Assembly (NCBI RefSeq): GCF_024701375.2
Contig: NZ_CP113910.1
Span: 2,666,001-2,730,000, forward strand
Reading direction: 5' to 3'
Source of the DNA: Streptomyces sp. KMM 9044
Lineage (GTDB): Bacteria; Actinomycetota; Actinomycetes; Streptomycetales; Streptomycetaceae
DNA length: 64,000 nucleotides
The notes beneath the pieces were generated by a model, which saw nothing but the letters and a program-made list of their open reading frames with translations, ran no database searches and was not told the DNA's origin. Numbering within the stretch: the stretch's first letter is position 1; each line of letters opens with the position of its first letter. This document shows positions 44,650-52,049 of the stretch, piece by piece. A program made the translations under genes and the position numbers.

Positions 44650-44934
44650 ATGTCCAACATGGAGAGCATGGGGAAGGAGAAGCCGCGTCCTCGCCGCTCG
44701 TTCACGCCGGAGTTCAAGGCCGAGATCGTCGAGCTGTGCCAGCGCGGCGACCGCTCGATCGGTCAGGGCGCCAAGGACTTCGACCTGACCGAGACCGTGG
44801 TGGGCGGCGGCCCGGCTGGGCCGCCGCCCACCACGGTCTTCGAGTGGATCGAAGGCTGGTACAACTTGCACCGATTGCACAGCAGCCTCGGCTACCGCAG
44901 TCCGGCCGACTACGAGGCCGCCTTGGCGGCCTGA
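44650..44934 (+). pseudogene. IS3 OrfA/OrfB deletion fusion
   Basis: The 94-residue frame begins with an OrfA HTH segment (KPRPRRSFTPEFKAEIVELC) and continues LTETVV. It then passes through hairpin-encoded GGGPAGPPPTTV into the last 30 residues of an IS3 OrfB integrase (EGWYNLHRLHSSLGYRSPAD). The catalytic DDE residues are gone. The fusion is in frame, but no function is expected. Confidence 0.85.
44792..44839. repeat. perfect 22-bp inverted repeat with 4-base loop
   Basis: The arms 44792-44813 and 44818-44839 (left arm begins AGACCGTGGTGGGCGGCGG) are fully complementary around GGCT. The hairpin sits at the deletion junction inside the IS3 remnant. The right arm reads as normal OrfA-like sequence in mirror image, suggesting an inverted duplication event. 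Confidence 0.92.
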
Positions 44935-44977
44935 CCACCGCACCAATGGTGTCCGCCAAAGCGGAGTAAGCTCAAGG

Positions 44978-45010
44978 GAGCCGCGATTCCGTACGAGGAA
45001 GGCGCGGCTC
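44978..45010. terminator. hairpin downstream of the secreted protein gene
   Basis: GAGCCGCG and CGCGGCTC (8-bp arms, 17-base loop) lie 16 bases beyond the stop codon of the minus-strand gene at 45026. It is a weak terminator candidate. Confidence 0.5.
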
Positions 45011-45025
45011 CTGGCTTGGTGAAGA

Positions 45026-45364
45026 TCAGCTGCGCAGCGCGCCCGCCGCCTGTCCGACCGTCGGAATGCTGCCGACCGACGGCGCCTGCGCCACCGGGCC
45101 GGTGACCTCCCGCGAGTCGACCGCGCGGAAGTCGGCCACCTGCGTGCTGACGCCGTTGTCGAGCGGATCCACACCCGTGTCCGCCAGAGGGTTGGGCTTG
45201 AGGTCTGCCACCGTACCCACGACCTGGCCCCCATCGTCGAGGACCGTTCCGGAGTTCGCGGCCGCCGCCGTGGCCGCGCCGACGCCGAGGGCCATGCCCG
45301 TGGTCGCAAGGACGGCCAGGGCGCGTCGGGCGGTCGGCGTCTTGAGGGTCTTGTGTCGGGCCAT
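45026..45364 (-). CDS. small secreted protein
   Basis: The protein has 112 residues from the ATG at 45364 (MARHKTLKTPTARRALAVLA). A clear signal peptide (basic n-region, ALAVLATTGMALGVGAATA core, cleavage near AAAA-NSG) is followed by about 75 residues of Gly/Val/Pro-rich mature protein with no cysteine. Function is unknown. Longer in-frame starts read through non-coding sequence. It is divergent from the uridine-kinase-like gene and is the first core gene right of the island. Confidence 0.75.
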   Translation of the reverse strand: MARHKTLKTPTARRALAVLATTGMALGVGAATAAAANSGTVLDDGGQVVGTVADLKPNPLADTGVDPLDNGVSTQVADFRAVDSREVTGPVAQAPSVGSIPTVGQAAGALRS

Positions 45365-45492
45365 CGCTCTGCCACCTGCCATCTCCACCGAGTGATCGAT
45401 CCGATGCGAAGAGTAGTTGACGTGTGACGCTCGCTTCAAAGCCGCGCCTCGGGGTCGTCCACCCCCCGTCCGATGCCTCAGACTGGTGTCCC

Positions 45493-46167
45493 GTGAGTTC
45501 CCAGTCGCCCTTCTCCGCGCGTGTCGTGCTGCTCTGCGGCCCCTCCGGCTCCGGCAAGTCCCTCCTCTCGGCCCGCTCCGGCCTGCCGGTGCTGCGCCTC
45601 GACGACTTCTACAAGGAGGGCGACGACCCGTCGCTGCCCCTCGTGACGGGCAGTTCCGACATCGACTGGGACCACCCCGGCTCCTGGGACGCGGACGCCG
45701 CCGTCGCCGCGATCGACCGGCTGTGCCGTACGGGCCGTACGGACGTGCCCGTCTACGACATCGGCCTGAGCGCCCGTACGGGTGCGTCGCACGTGGACTT
45801 CGGCGCGGCCCCGCTGTTCATAGCGGAGGGCATCTTCGCCGCGGAGATCGTCACGCGCTGCGGCGAACTCGGCCTCCTGGCCGACGCGTTGTGCCTGAGC
45901 CGGGGCCCGGTGAAGACCTTCCGCCGCAGGTTCCTGCGGGACCTCAGGGAGGGCCGCAAGTCCGTGCCGTTCCTGCTGCGCCGTGGCTGGCGGCTGATGC
46001 GGCTGGAGCGGTCGATCGTCAGCCGTCAGACCGCGCTCGGCGCGCACGCCTGCGACCGCGACGAGGCACTGACCCGCCTCGCGGCCGCGCGGCGCGACAG
46101 CGGCAGCGGACGGGGCGGGGCCGACACGGACACGGGCACGGCGCGTACGCCTGTCCGGCCCGTGTAG
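45493..46167 (+). CDS. uridine kinase-like P-loop protein
   Basis: The protein has 224 residues from the GTG at 45493; an earlier ATG at 45424 is possible. The kinase P-loop is LLCGPSGSGKSLLSA, followed by LRLDDFYKEGDD and DWDHPGSWD, then YDIGLSA and FIAEGIFAAEI, the motif order of uridine/cytidine kinases and phosphoribulokinases. It would phosphorylate uridine or a related nucleoside, which suits the nucleoside-salvage genes to the right. The C-terminal 30 residues are Gly/Asp/Thr-rich and disordered. It ends before the terminator at 46215-46253. Confidence 0.85.
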   Translation: MSSQSPFSARVVLLCGPSGSGKSLLSARSGLPVLRLDDFYKEGDDPSLPLVTGSSDIDWDHPGSWDADAAVAAIDRLCRTGRTDVPVYDIGLSARTGASHVDFGAAPLFIAEGIFAAEIVTRCGELGLLADALCLSRGPVKTFRRRFLRDLREGRKSVPFLLRRGWRLMRLERSIVSRQTALGAHACDRDEALTRLAAARRDSGSGRGGADTDTGTARTPVRPV

Positions 46168-46214
46168 TCGGCATGTAACCGGCGCCGCGCCGACGCGGAC
46201 CTGGGCACGCGCAG

Positions 46215-46253
46215 AAGCGGGACCGGAAGGCCCCCGGCCCTCCGGTCCCGCTT
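46215..46253. terminator. terminator between the uridine-kinase-like gene and sigQ
   Basis: Thirteen-base arms (AAGCGGGACCGGA and its complement) enclose a 13-base C/G loop. It is placed to end transcripts from both converging genes. Confidence 0.8.
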
Positions 46254-46257
46254 CCTC

Positions 46258-46402
46258 GTGGCTCCCCCGCTCCGTGGTGACGTCCCCCGACGTCCCCGCG
46301 TCCCCCGTTACTTGCTCCCCCCGGTTCCCCCTGGGATCCCCCGATCCCTCGGTCCCCGTTTTCCCCGTGGTCCCCCGGTCCCCCGTGCTCCCCCCCCCGT
46401 AC
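46258..46402 (-). other. cluster of G tracts in the sigQ 3' region
   Basis: On the minus strand this 145-base stretch carries more than ten runs of four or more G separated by 3-10 bases, directly after the sigQ stop codon. It could fold into several G-quadruplexes in RNA or DNA. No coding sequence is supported here. Confidence 0.75.
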
Positions 46403-46404
46403 CT

Positions 46405-47148
46405 TCAGGCGACCAGCTCCCCGAAGGCGCTCTCCTCGTCACGGCCGAAGCTCAGGGCCTCGTCGTCGCGCAGCCGGCGGAGCGACCGCCAGATGCTCGA
46501 CTTCACCGTGCCGACACTGATGCCGAGGATGTCCGCGATCTCCGGGTCCGTGCGGCCCTCGTAGTAGCGCAGGACCAGCATGGTGCGCTGGAGCTCTGGC
46601 AGCCGCGCCAGCGCCTGCCAGAGGACCGCGCGCAGCTCGGTGCCGCGCATCGCGTCCGTGTCGCCCACCGTCTCCGGCAGTTCCTCGGTCGGGTACTCGT
46701 TCAGCTTGCGGCGGCGCCACGCGCTGATGTGCAGGTTGGTCATGGTGCGGCGGAGGTATCCGCCGACCGCGGCCTTGTCACTGATCCGCTCCCATGCCCG
46801 GTAGGTCGAGAACAGGGCGCTCTGCAGCAGGTCCTCGGCCTCGAAGCGGTCGCCGGTCAGGTGGTAGGCGGTCGCGTACAGGGAGGTGCGTCGCTCCTGG
46901 ACGTAGGCGGTGAACTCCGCCTCCGACAGTGAACGGCGCTCCCCCGTCCCCTCCCCGTACCCGCTTCCCCCGCGTATTTCCCCCGTGCCCCCCGTGGGCG
47001 CGTCGATCACCGTCATGAAGCCGGTGTGACGCCCGGTGCCGCGACCGCACCCCCGTTTGGTCGCGGCACCGGCCTTCTCACCACCCCGGTGCACGTCGTG
47101 CAGACGCGTGACAACCGCGCTGTAGCTGGTGCCGTGCAGCGTGCTCAT
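46405..47148 (-). CDS. sigQ: ECF sigma factor SigQ
   Basis: The protein has 247 residues from the ATG at 47148 (MSTLHGTSYSAVVTRLHDVH). After an 80-residue variable start come sigma region 2 (LYATAYHLTGDRFEAEDLLQ, then YLRRTMTNLHISAWRRRKLN) and region 4 (RLPELQRTMLVLRYYEGRTD, IADILGISVGTVKSSIWRSL), the SigE-type ECF pattern. It is divergent from afsQ1-afsQ2, the exact arrangement of S. coelicolor sigQ, whose product counteracts AfsQ1-driven antibiotic production. An AfsQ1-type site lies in the shared promoter. A second C-rich tract at 46935-46995 falls within the coding sequence of the linker. Confidence 0.92.
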   Translation of the reverse strand: MSTLHGTSYSAVVTRLHDVHRGGEKAGAATKRGCGRGTGRHTGFMTVIDAPTGGTGEIRGGSGYGEGTGERRSLSEAEFTAYVQERRTSLYATAYHLTGDRFEAEDLLQSALFSTYRAWERISDKAAVGGYLRRTMTNLHISAWRRRKLNEYPTEELPETVGDTDAMRGTELRAVLWQALARLPELQRTMLVLRYYEGRTDPEIADILGISVGTVKSSIWRSLRRLRDDEALSFGRDEESAFGELVA

Positions 47149-47254
47149 CTCGCGCCCCCCGTCGTGGACTTCCGGTGTGTTCGCCTTGCTGTACCGCTGT
47201 CCTGCTGATGACGGAAAGCCTGCCCGGGTGACTTCATCGCCGTGTCCGCCGACT

Positions 47255-47270
47255 GTCACAGGCCTGTCAC
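47255..47270. promoter_or_regulatory. AfsQ1-binding site, GTCAC-N6-GTCAC
   Basis: The site fits the published AfsQ1 consensus GTnAC-N6-GTnAC exactly. It lies in the 262-bp divergent region, 107 bases from the sigQ ATG and about 140 bases from the afsQ1 GTG, so it can serve both promoters. Confidence 0.8.
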
Positions 47271-47410
47271 AGAGGGCGGCCTCGGTCCGGAGCCGTCGTC
47301 GCCCGCGCCTTCTCCCCAGACGTCGGCACACGTGGCTGTCTTCGTGCGATCCCCACGGGTATCTGCCCCCGCGGGTCGAACGGGGAGCCTCCATGGGCCA
47401 GAATGAGCCT

Positions 47411-48088
47411 GTGCCTTCCCTGTTGCTGATCGAGGACGACGACGCCATCCGCACGGCCCTGGAGCTCTCACTGACGCGCCAGGGTCATCGCGTGGCGACC
47501 GCTGCCAGCGGTGAGGACGGTCTGAAGCTGCTGCGTGAGCAGCGGCCGGATCTGATCGTGCTGGACGTGAACCTGCCCGGCATCGACGGATTCGAGGTCT
47601 GCCGGCGTATCCGGCGCACCGACCAGCTGCCGATCATCCTGCTGACCGCGCGCAACGACGACATCGACGTCGTGGTCGGCCTGGAGTCCGGCGCCGACGA
47701 CTACGTGGTCAAACCCGTGCAGGGCAGGGTGCTGGACGCCCGGATCCGGGCGGTGCTGCGCCGCGGTGAACGGGAGTCCACCGACTCGGCGAGCTTCGGC
47801 AGTCTGGTCATCGACCGCGCGGCGATGACCGTGACGAAGAACGGCGAGGACCTCCAGCTGACGCCGACCGAGCTGCGCCTGCTGCTCGAACTGAGCCGCC
47901 GTCCGGGCCAGGCGCTGTCCCGGCAGCAGCTGCTGCGGCTGGTGTGGGAACACGACTACCTGGGCGACTCGCGCCTCGTGGACGCCTGCGTCCAGCGGCT
48001 GCGCGCCAAGATCGAGGACGTGCCGTCGTCCCCGACGCTGATCCGTACGGTGCGGGGTGTCGGCTACCGGCTGGACCCGCCTCAGTGA
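47411..48088 (+). CDS. afsQ1: OmpR-family response regulator AfsQ1
   Basis: The protein has 225 residues from the GTG at 47411 (MPSLLLIEDDDAIRTALELS), which gives the length of the S. coelicolor protein; an ATG at 47393 is an alternative. The receiver domain has EDD, the phosphoacceptor D52 in LIVLDVNLPGIDG, and K in YVVKPVQGR. The winged-helix domain ends LVDACVQRLRAKIEDVPSSP then VRGVGYRLD. AfsQ1 links nitrogen (glutamate) status to antibiotic production and nitrogen metabolism. Its stop overlaps the afsQ2 start. Confidence 0.95.
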   Translation: MPSLLLIEDDDAIRTALELSLTRQGHRVATAASGEDGLKLLREQRPDLIVLDVNLPGIDGFEVCRRIRRTDQLPIILLTARNDDIDVVVGLESGADDYVVKPVQGRVLDARIRAVLRRGERESTDSASFGSLVIDRAAMTVTKNGEDLQLTPTELRLLLELSRRPGQALSRQQLLRLVWEHDYLGDSRLVDACVQRLRAKIEDVPSSPTLIRTVRGVGYRLDPPQ

Positions 48089-49872
48089 CACACGAGCAAC
48101 AAGGGAACCAGCAGCACCAGGAGCACCAGGAGCACCAGGAAGACCGCAGCGGGCCCCGCGGCTGGTCCGCGGCGCGCAAGGGCGTCTGGTCACGGCTGCG
48201 GTTCACCAGCCTGCGGCTGCGGCTCGTCGTCGTGTTCGGGCTGGTCGCGCTCACCGCCGCGGTGTCCGCGTCGGGCATCGCGTACTGGCTCAACCGCGAG
48301 GCGGTGCTCACCCGTGCCCAGGACGCGGTCCTGGGCGACTTCGAGCAGGGGATGCAGAACCGGGCGGGCGCGCTGCCCGAGCACCCGACGCAGGACGAAC
48401 TGCAGCACGCGGCGGGCCAGATGGCCGACAGCAGCCAGCGGTTCTCGGTGCTGCTGATCGCCGAGGACCCCCGGGGCCGTACCGTGTACGGCAGTTCGGG
48501 CGGGCTGAGCGGCTTCTCGGTGCAGGACGTGCCGGTCTCGCTGCGCGAGGCGGTGAACGAGCGGCAGAAGATCACCTCGGCCAACCCGTACGCGTACCAC
48601 CTGTACTGGCAGCGGATCGTCCAGGGCGACACCCCCTACCTGGTGGCGGGCACCCGGACGATCGGCAGCGGCCCGACCGGTTACATGCTCAAGTCGCTGG
48701 AGCCGGAGGCCAAGGACCTCAACTCGCTCGCCTGGTCGCTGGGGATCGCCACCGGGCTCGCGCTGATCGGCTCCGCGCTGCTGGCGCAGGCCCTGGCGAC
48801 GACCGTGCTGAAGCCGGTGCAGCGGCTCGGGGTGGCCGCCTGGCGGCTCGGCGAGGGCAGGCTGGACACCCGGCTGCGGGTGTCGGGCACGGACGAACTG
48901 GCCGATCTGTCGAGAACGTTCAACAAGGCCGCCGAGGCGCTGGAGAAACGGGTGGCCGACATGGCTGCCCGGGACGACGCGTCCCGCCGGTTCGTCGCGG
49001 ACATGAGCCACGAACTGCGTACCCCGCTGACCGCGATCACGGCGGTGACGGAAGTCCTCGAGGAGGAGTTGGAGTTCGAGGGCGGTGGCATCGACCCGAT
49101 GATCGAGCCCGCCGTACGGATCGTGATCAGTGAGACGCGACGGCTGGGCGACCTGGTCGAGAACCTGATGGAGGTCACCCGTTTCGACGCGGGCACCGCC
49201 CGTCTCGTCCTCGACGACGTCGACATCGCCGACCAGATCACCGCCTGCATCGACGCCCGTGCCTGGCTGGACGCGGTCGAACTGGACGCGGAGCGCGGCA
49301 TCCACGCCCGGATCGACCCGCGCCGGCTGGACGTGGTCCTCGCCAACCTCATCGGCAACGCCCTCAAACACGGCGGCTCGCCGGTACGGGTGTCGGTGCG
49401 GGAGGAACGCGAGGCCGGAAGCGGAAGCGGTGGCGACCGTCCGGGCGCCGCGGGGGCAGACACGGTCGACGGCAGGGAAACGGCCGACGAGCCGGGTCCC
49501 ACCGCCGGCGCCGAGGGCGTGGGCACGGTGGTCATCGAGGTGCGGGACCAGGGACCGGGCATTCCCGAGGACGTCCTGCCGCACGTCTTCGACCGCTTCT
49601 ACAAGGCCAGCGCGTCCCGGCCGCGTTCCGAGGGCAGCGGGCTCGGGCTGTCCATCGCGATGGAGAACGCCCATGCCCACGGCGGCGAGATCACCGCGGC
49701 CAACGCCCCCGGCGGCGGTGCGGTGTTCACGCTGCGGCTGCCGCGCGACGTCTCCGCACTGATGGAACGGGACGCCGAGGACCCGCGGGAGAGCACGGGC
49801 GGCGCCTCCGGGAAGGCGGCCGGTGGCGGCAAGGGCGGCGCCCGGCGTGAGCGCGCCGAGGGGGACACGTGA
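48085..49872 (+). CDS. afsQ2: sensor histidine kinase AfsQ2
   Basis: The protein has 595 residues from the GTG at 48085, coupled to afsQ1 by GTGA. The N-terminus has a Gln/His/Glu repeat (QHQEHQEHQE) from a 9-bp tandem repeat. TM1 (VVVFGLVALTAAVSASGIAY), an extracytoplasmic sensor of about 110 residues, TM2 (LAWSLGIATGLALIGSALLA) and HAMP follow. The H-box FVADMSHELRTPLTA has the phosphorylated His at about 309, with N-box NLIGNALKHG and G-box GSGLGLSIAMENAHAHGG. A 35-residue low-complexity insert sits in the ATPase domain. It is longer than S. coelicolor AfsQ2 at both ends of the core. Confidence 0.93.
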   Translation: MTHEQQGNQQHQEHQEHQEDRSGPRGWSAARKGVWSRLRFTSLRLRLVVVFGLVALTAAVSASGIAYWLNREAVLTRAQDAVLGDFEQGMQNRAGALPEHPTQDELQHAAGQMADSSQRFSVLLIAEDPRGRTVYGSSGGLSGFSVQDVPVSLREAVNERQKITSANPYAYHLYWQRIVQGDTPYLVAGTRTIGSGPTGYMLKSLEPEAKDLNSLAWSLGIATGLALIGSALLAQALATTVLKPVQRLGVAAWRLGEGRLDTRLRVSGTDELADLSRTFNKAAEALEKRVADMAARDDASRRFVADMSHELRTPLTAITAVTEVLEEELEFEGGGIDPMIEPAVRIVISETRRLGDLVENLMEVTRFDAGTARLVLDDVDIADQITACIDARAWLDAVELDAERGIHARIDPRRLDVVLANLIGNALKHGGSPVRVSVREEREAGSGSGGDRPGAAGADTVDGRETADEPGPTAGAEGVGTVVIEVRDQGPGIPEDVLPHVFDRFYKASASRPRSEGSGLGLSIAMENAHAHGGEITAANAPGGGAVFTLRLPRDVSALMERDAEDPRESTGGASGKAAGGGKGGARRERAEGDT

Positions 49873-50516
49873 TGACCGTACGTCCGACGAAGGCGAGCCC
49901 GGTGCGGATACGCCGCTTCCCCGGGCTGCTCACCGTCACCGCGCTCGGCGTGCTGCTCGCCGGGTGCGGGATCCGGGCCACCGAGGTGCCGACCGACTTC
50001 GGTCCGGCACCCTCCCGGATGCGCTGTGCTCAGACCGAGGCGGACGGAGCCTCACCGCCCGCGCGGGGCCTGCCGGCGCAGGTGTTCCTGCTCTGCGGCT
50101 CGTCCCTGGCGGCCGTCGACCGGACGGTGCGGGTGCCAAAGAGCGCGGCGGACTCCGGGCAGCGGCGCGCCGAGGTGGCTCGGGGACTGCTGGACCAGCT
50201 CTCCGCGCCGCCGACGCCCGCCGAGAAGGAGACCGGGTACACCACGAACGTACGGGGCGGGATGACCGTGAGCGGTCCGCGTGCCGGCGACCCCCAGGAC
50301 ACGCTGCGTCTGAGCATCCCGCCGGGGAGCCTGACGTCCTATGCGCTCGCGCAGATCGTCTGCACGTTCTCCGACTCGGCGGCGGTCGAGGGCGACGGCT
50401 CGGTGGTCCTGGGCGGCCAGGACGACGGACGACCGCGCCGCTACCGGTGCACCGACGAGGTCCGGGCCCGTCCCGGCAGCACGGAGCTGCCGTCCACGGC
50501 GGTCGCCGACGGGTGA
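49872..50516 (+). CDS. lipoprotein of the afsQ operon
   Basis: The protein has 214 residues from the ATG at 49872, which overlaps the afsQ2 stop; a GTG three bases earlier is possible. A lipoprotein signal with lipobox VLLAGCG (Cys near residue 33) precedes a mature domain with GerMN/LpqB-like features (VDRTVRVPKSAADSGQRRAE, LLDQLSAPPTPAEKETGYTT). Conserved as the third gene of the operon in Streptomyces, it may feed signals to AfsQ2. That function is inferred. Confidence 0.88.
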   Translation: MTVRPTKASPVRIRRFPGLLTVTALGVLLAGCGIRATEVPTDFGPAPSRMRCAQTEADGASPPARGLPAQVFLLCGSSLAAVDRTVRVPKSAADSGQRRAEVARGLLDQLSAPPTPAEKETGYTTNVRGGMTVSGPRAGDPQDTLRLSIPPGSLTSYALAQIVCTFSDSAAVEGDGSVVLGGQDDGRPRRYRCTDEVRARPGSTELPSTAVADG

Positions 50517-50615
50517 CGCCGGGCGCGGCCGGTGTGCCGCGCTGTGGCGCATGCCTCACCCGACTGACGGGGTCCCGCGCGGAACCGATCCTGCCGGGGC
50601 CGCGTCTAGGGGTTC

Positions 50616-51197
50616 GTGCAGCGTCAAGGCCCCGTCGGCGGCACCGCCGCGTTCCGTATCCGTGTGGCAGGAGGTCTCCTCCTGGCCGGGTATCTCGTGT
50701 TCGTCGCCTGGTGCACGCTGCGCCCTCTGCAGGTCCCCTGGGTGACGCCCGCCAATCTGCGCCCCTTCGACGGCCTCCGGGCGGATTTCGCGCTGGGCTG
50801 GGCGACGGGGGGCCGCCGGGTCGCCGAGGGGCTGGCGCTGTTCGCGCCGCTCGGTGTGCTGCTGCCGATGGCGGGGGGCCGGCTGGCCGTCTCGCCGGTG
50901 GGTTCACTGATCCGCACCATGACCGCTGCGGCGCTGCTGTCGCTGGGCATCGAGATGCTGCAGACCGGGGTGCCGGGACGGGTCGTGGACGTCGACGCGC
51001 TGATGCTGAACACCCTGGGTGCGGCCCTCGCTCATGCCGCCCTGGTGCCTGCGGGGCGTGCCCGGCTGCGCCGCCGGGCCCTGCGCCGGGCCGGGACGGG
51101 GATCCGCGGGGAGGAGCCTGCTCAGGGTCGGACCCCGACGATTACCAGGGTGGGCATCGCCCCGTGGAGTGACGCCTTGCCCCCTTCATCTCCGTAA
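50616..51197 (+). CDS. VanZ-family membrane protein
   Basis: A 193-residue protein from the GTG at 50616 with four hydrophobic helices: GGLLLAGYLVFVAWCTLRPL, VAEGLALFAPLGVLLPMAGG, TMTAAALLSLGIEMLQT and ALMLNTLGAALAHAALV. The spacing and the N-terminal 'TLRPL', NLRPFD and late GRVVDVDALMLNTLGA signature match the VanZ fold, which contributes low-level teicoplanin resistance in enterococci but is of unknown role in most bacteria. The C-terminus is basic and disordered. Confidence 0.85.
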   Translation: MQRQGPVGGTAAFRIRVAGGLLLAGYLVFVAWCTLRPLQVPWVTPANLRPFDGLRADFALGWATGGRRVAEGLALFAPLGVLLPMAGGRLAVSPVGSLIRTMTAAALLSLGIEMLQTGVPGRVVDVDALMLNTLGAALAHAALVPAGRARLRRRALRRAGTGIRGEEPAQGRTPTITRVGIAPWSDALPPSSP

Positions 51198-51250
51198 CGT
51201 GGGGTACACGGGAGGAACAACCCGACAGCACGACCACGAAGGAGTTCACG

Positions 51251-51454
51251 ATGTCCCGCCTCGCCCGCCCCACCGACAACCGCGTGATCGGCGGCGTGTG
51301 TGCCGCGCTGGCCCGCCGCTTCGGCACCTCCCCGACCACGATGCGGGTCGTCTTCGTGGCCTCGTGCCTGCTCCCAGGCCCGCAGTTCCTGCTCTACATA
51401 GCGCTGTGGATCCTGTTCCCGTCCGAGGGCAAGGTCCGGACGAGCGCCTGGTGA
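51251..51454 (+). CDS. PspC-domain protein
   Basis: A 67-residue protein starts MSRLARPTDNRVIGGVCAAL. The PspC signature (VIGGVCAALARRFGTSPTTM then VVFVASCLLPGPQFLLYIAL with WILFP) occupies nearly the whole chain and includes one membrane helix. PspC domains sense membrane stress. A good Shine-Dalgarno (AAGGAG) precedes the ATG. Confidence 0.92.
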   Translation: MSRLARPTDNRVIGGVCAALARRFGTSPTTMRVVFVASCLLPGPQFLLYIALWILFPSEGKVRTSAW

Positions 51455-51492
51455 GACCCGCGGTTCCCGCGCCGCCCTCCTCGTGAGCACAC

Positions 51493-51528
51493 CGATGGGG
51501 CGCCCCCGGACCCGGGGGCGCCCCATCG
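51493..51528. terminator. strong hairpin terminator after the PspC gene
   Basis: A perfect 17-bp stem, CGATGGGGCGCCCCCGG with its complement, closes a 2-base AC loop. It can end transcripts from both the PspC gene and the converging secreted-protein gene. Confidence 0.9.
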
Positions 51529-51576
51529 GACACGGGCCTGCCGGGGCGGGCCCTGTGCGAGATGCTCCTGTGGATG

Positions 51577-51909
51577 TCAGCCGACGGGGAAGCCGTTGAC
51601 GGAGCCCTGCAGCGGCAGGCCGCCGAGCAGACCGGCGACCGGCTGCGTCGGACCGTCGGCGAGCCGCTGCTCGACGACCGGCTGTACGGCCGTCACGCCC
51701 GCGCCTGCCGCCTGCAGACCGGTCTCCGCCGCCTGCTCCGGGCCCGGCAGCGCGGAGAGGTTCTCGGCCGGGAGGGCCTGGGTGACGGTGTCCAGCGCGG
51801 GGAGGGCGTCCGGGACGGACGGGGCTGCGGTGGCGGCACCCGCACCGGCGGCGGCGAAGGCGGCACCGAGCGCGGCGACGCCGAGGGTCTTGGCAGCAGA
51901 CTGCTTCAT
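51577..51909 (-). CDS. small secreted Ala/Pro/Gly-rich protein
   Basis: A 110-residue protein starts MKQSAAKTLGVAALGAAFAA. The signal peptide ends at AGAATA-APS. The mature part is acidic and rich in Ala, Leu, Pro and Gly (LPALDTVTQALPAENLSALP), with no cysteine, and ends LQGSVNGFPVG. No family is assigned; similar secreted proteins are common in Streptomyces. Confidence 0.8.
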   Translation of the reverse strand: MKQSAAKTLGVAALGAAFAAAGAGAATAAPSVPDALPALDTVTQALPAENLSALPGPEQAAETGLQAAGAGVTAVQPVVEQRLADGPTQPVAGLLGGLPLQGSVNGFPVG

Positions 51910-52049
51910 GAAGATGTGTCCTCGAAATGGAATACAGGGATGTGAGCGGTCCGGTGACCGTAATCAGACGGGGCCACCGGCCGCAAACAGCGAAATGCAG
52001 ACGCAGGGTGAACACCGCTCGCGTGTCCGCTGTCCGAAGATCCCCCCGA

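Larger units (their letters stand above)
44612..44966 (+). mobile_element. deleted IS3-family remnant
   Basis: The imperfect terminal repeats are CTTCGGCGGACATCCA on the left (about 44614-44629) and the complement of CTTTGGCGGACACCA on the right (about 44949-44963). Between them only the start of orfA and the end of orfB remain, joined by a long hairpin. The usual element is about 1.2-1.3 kb, so roughly 0.9 kb is missing. Confidence 0.75.
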
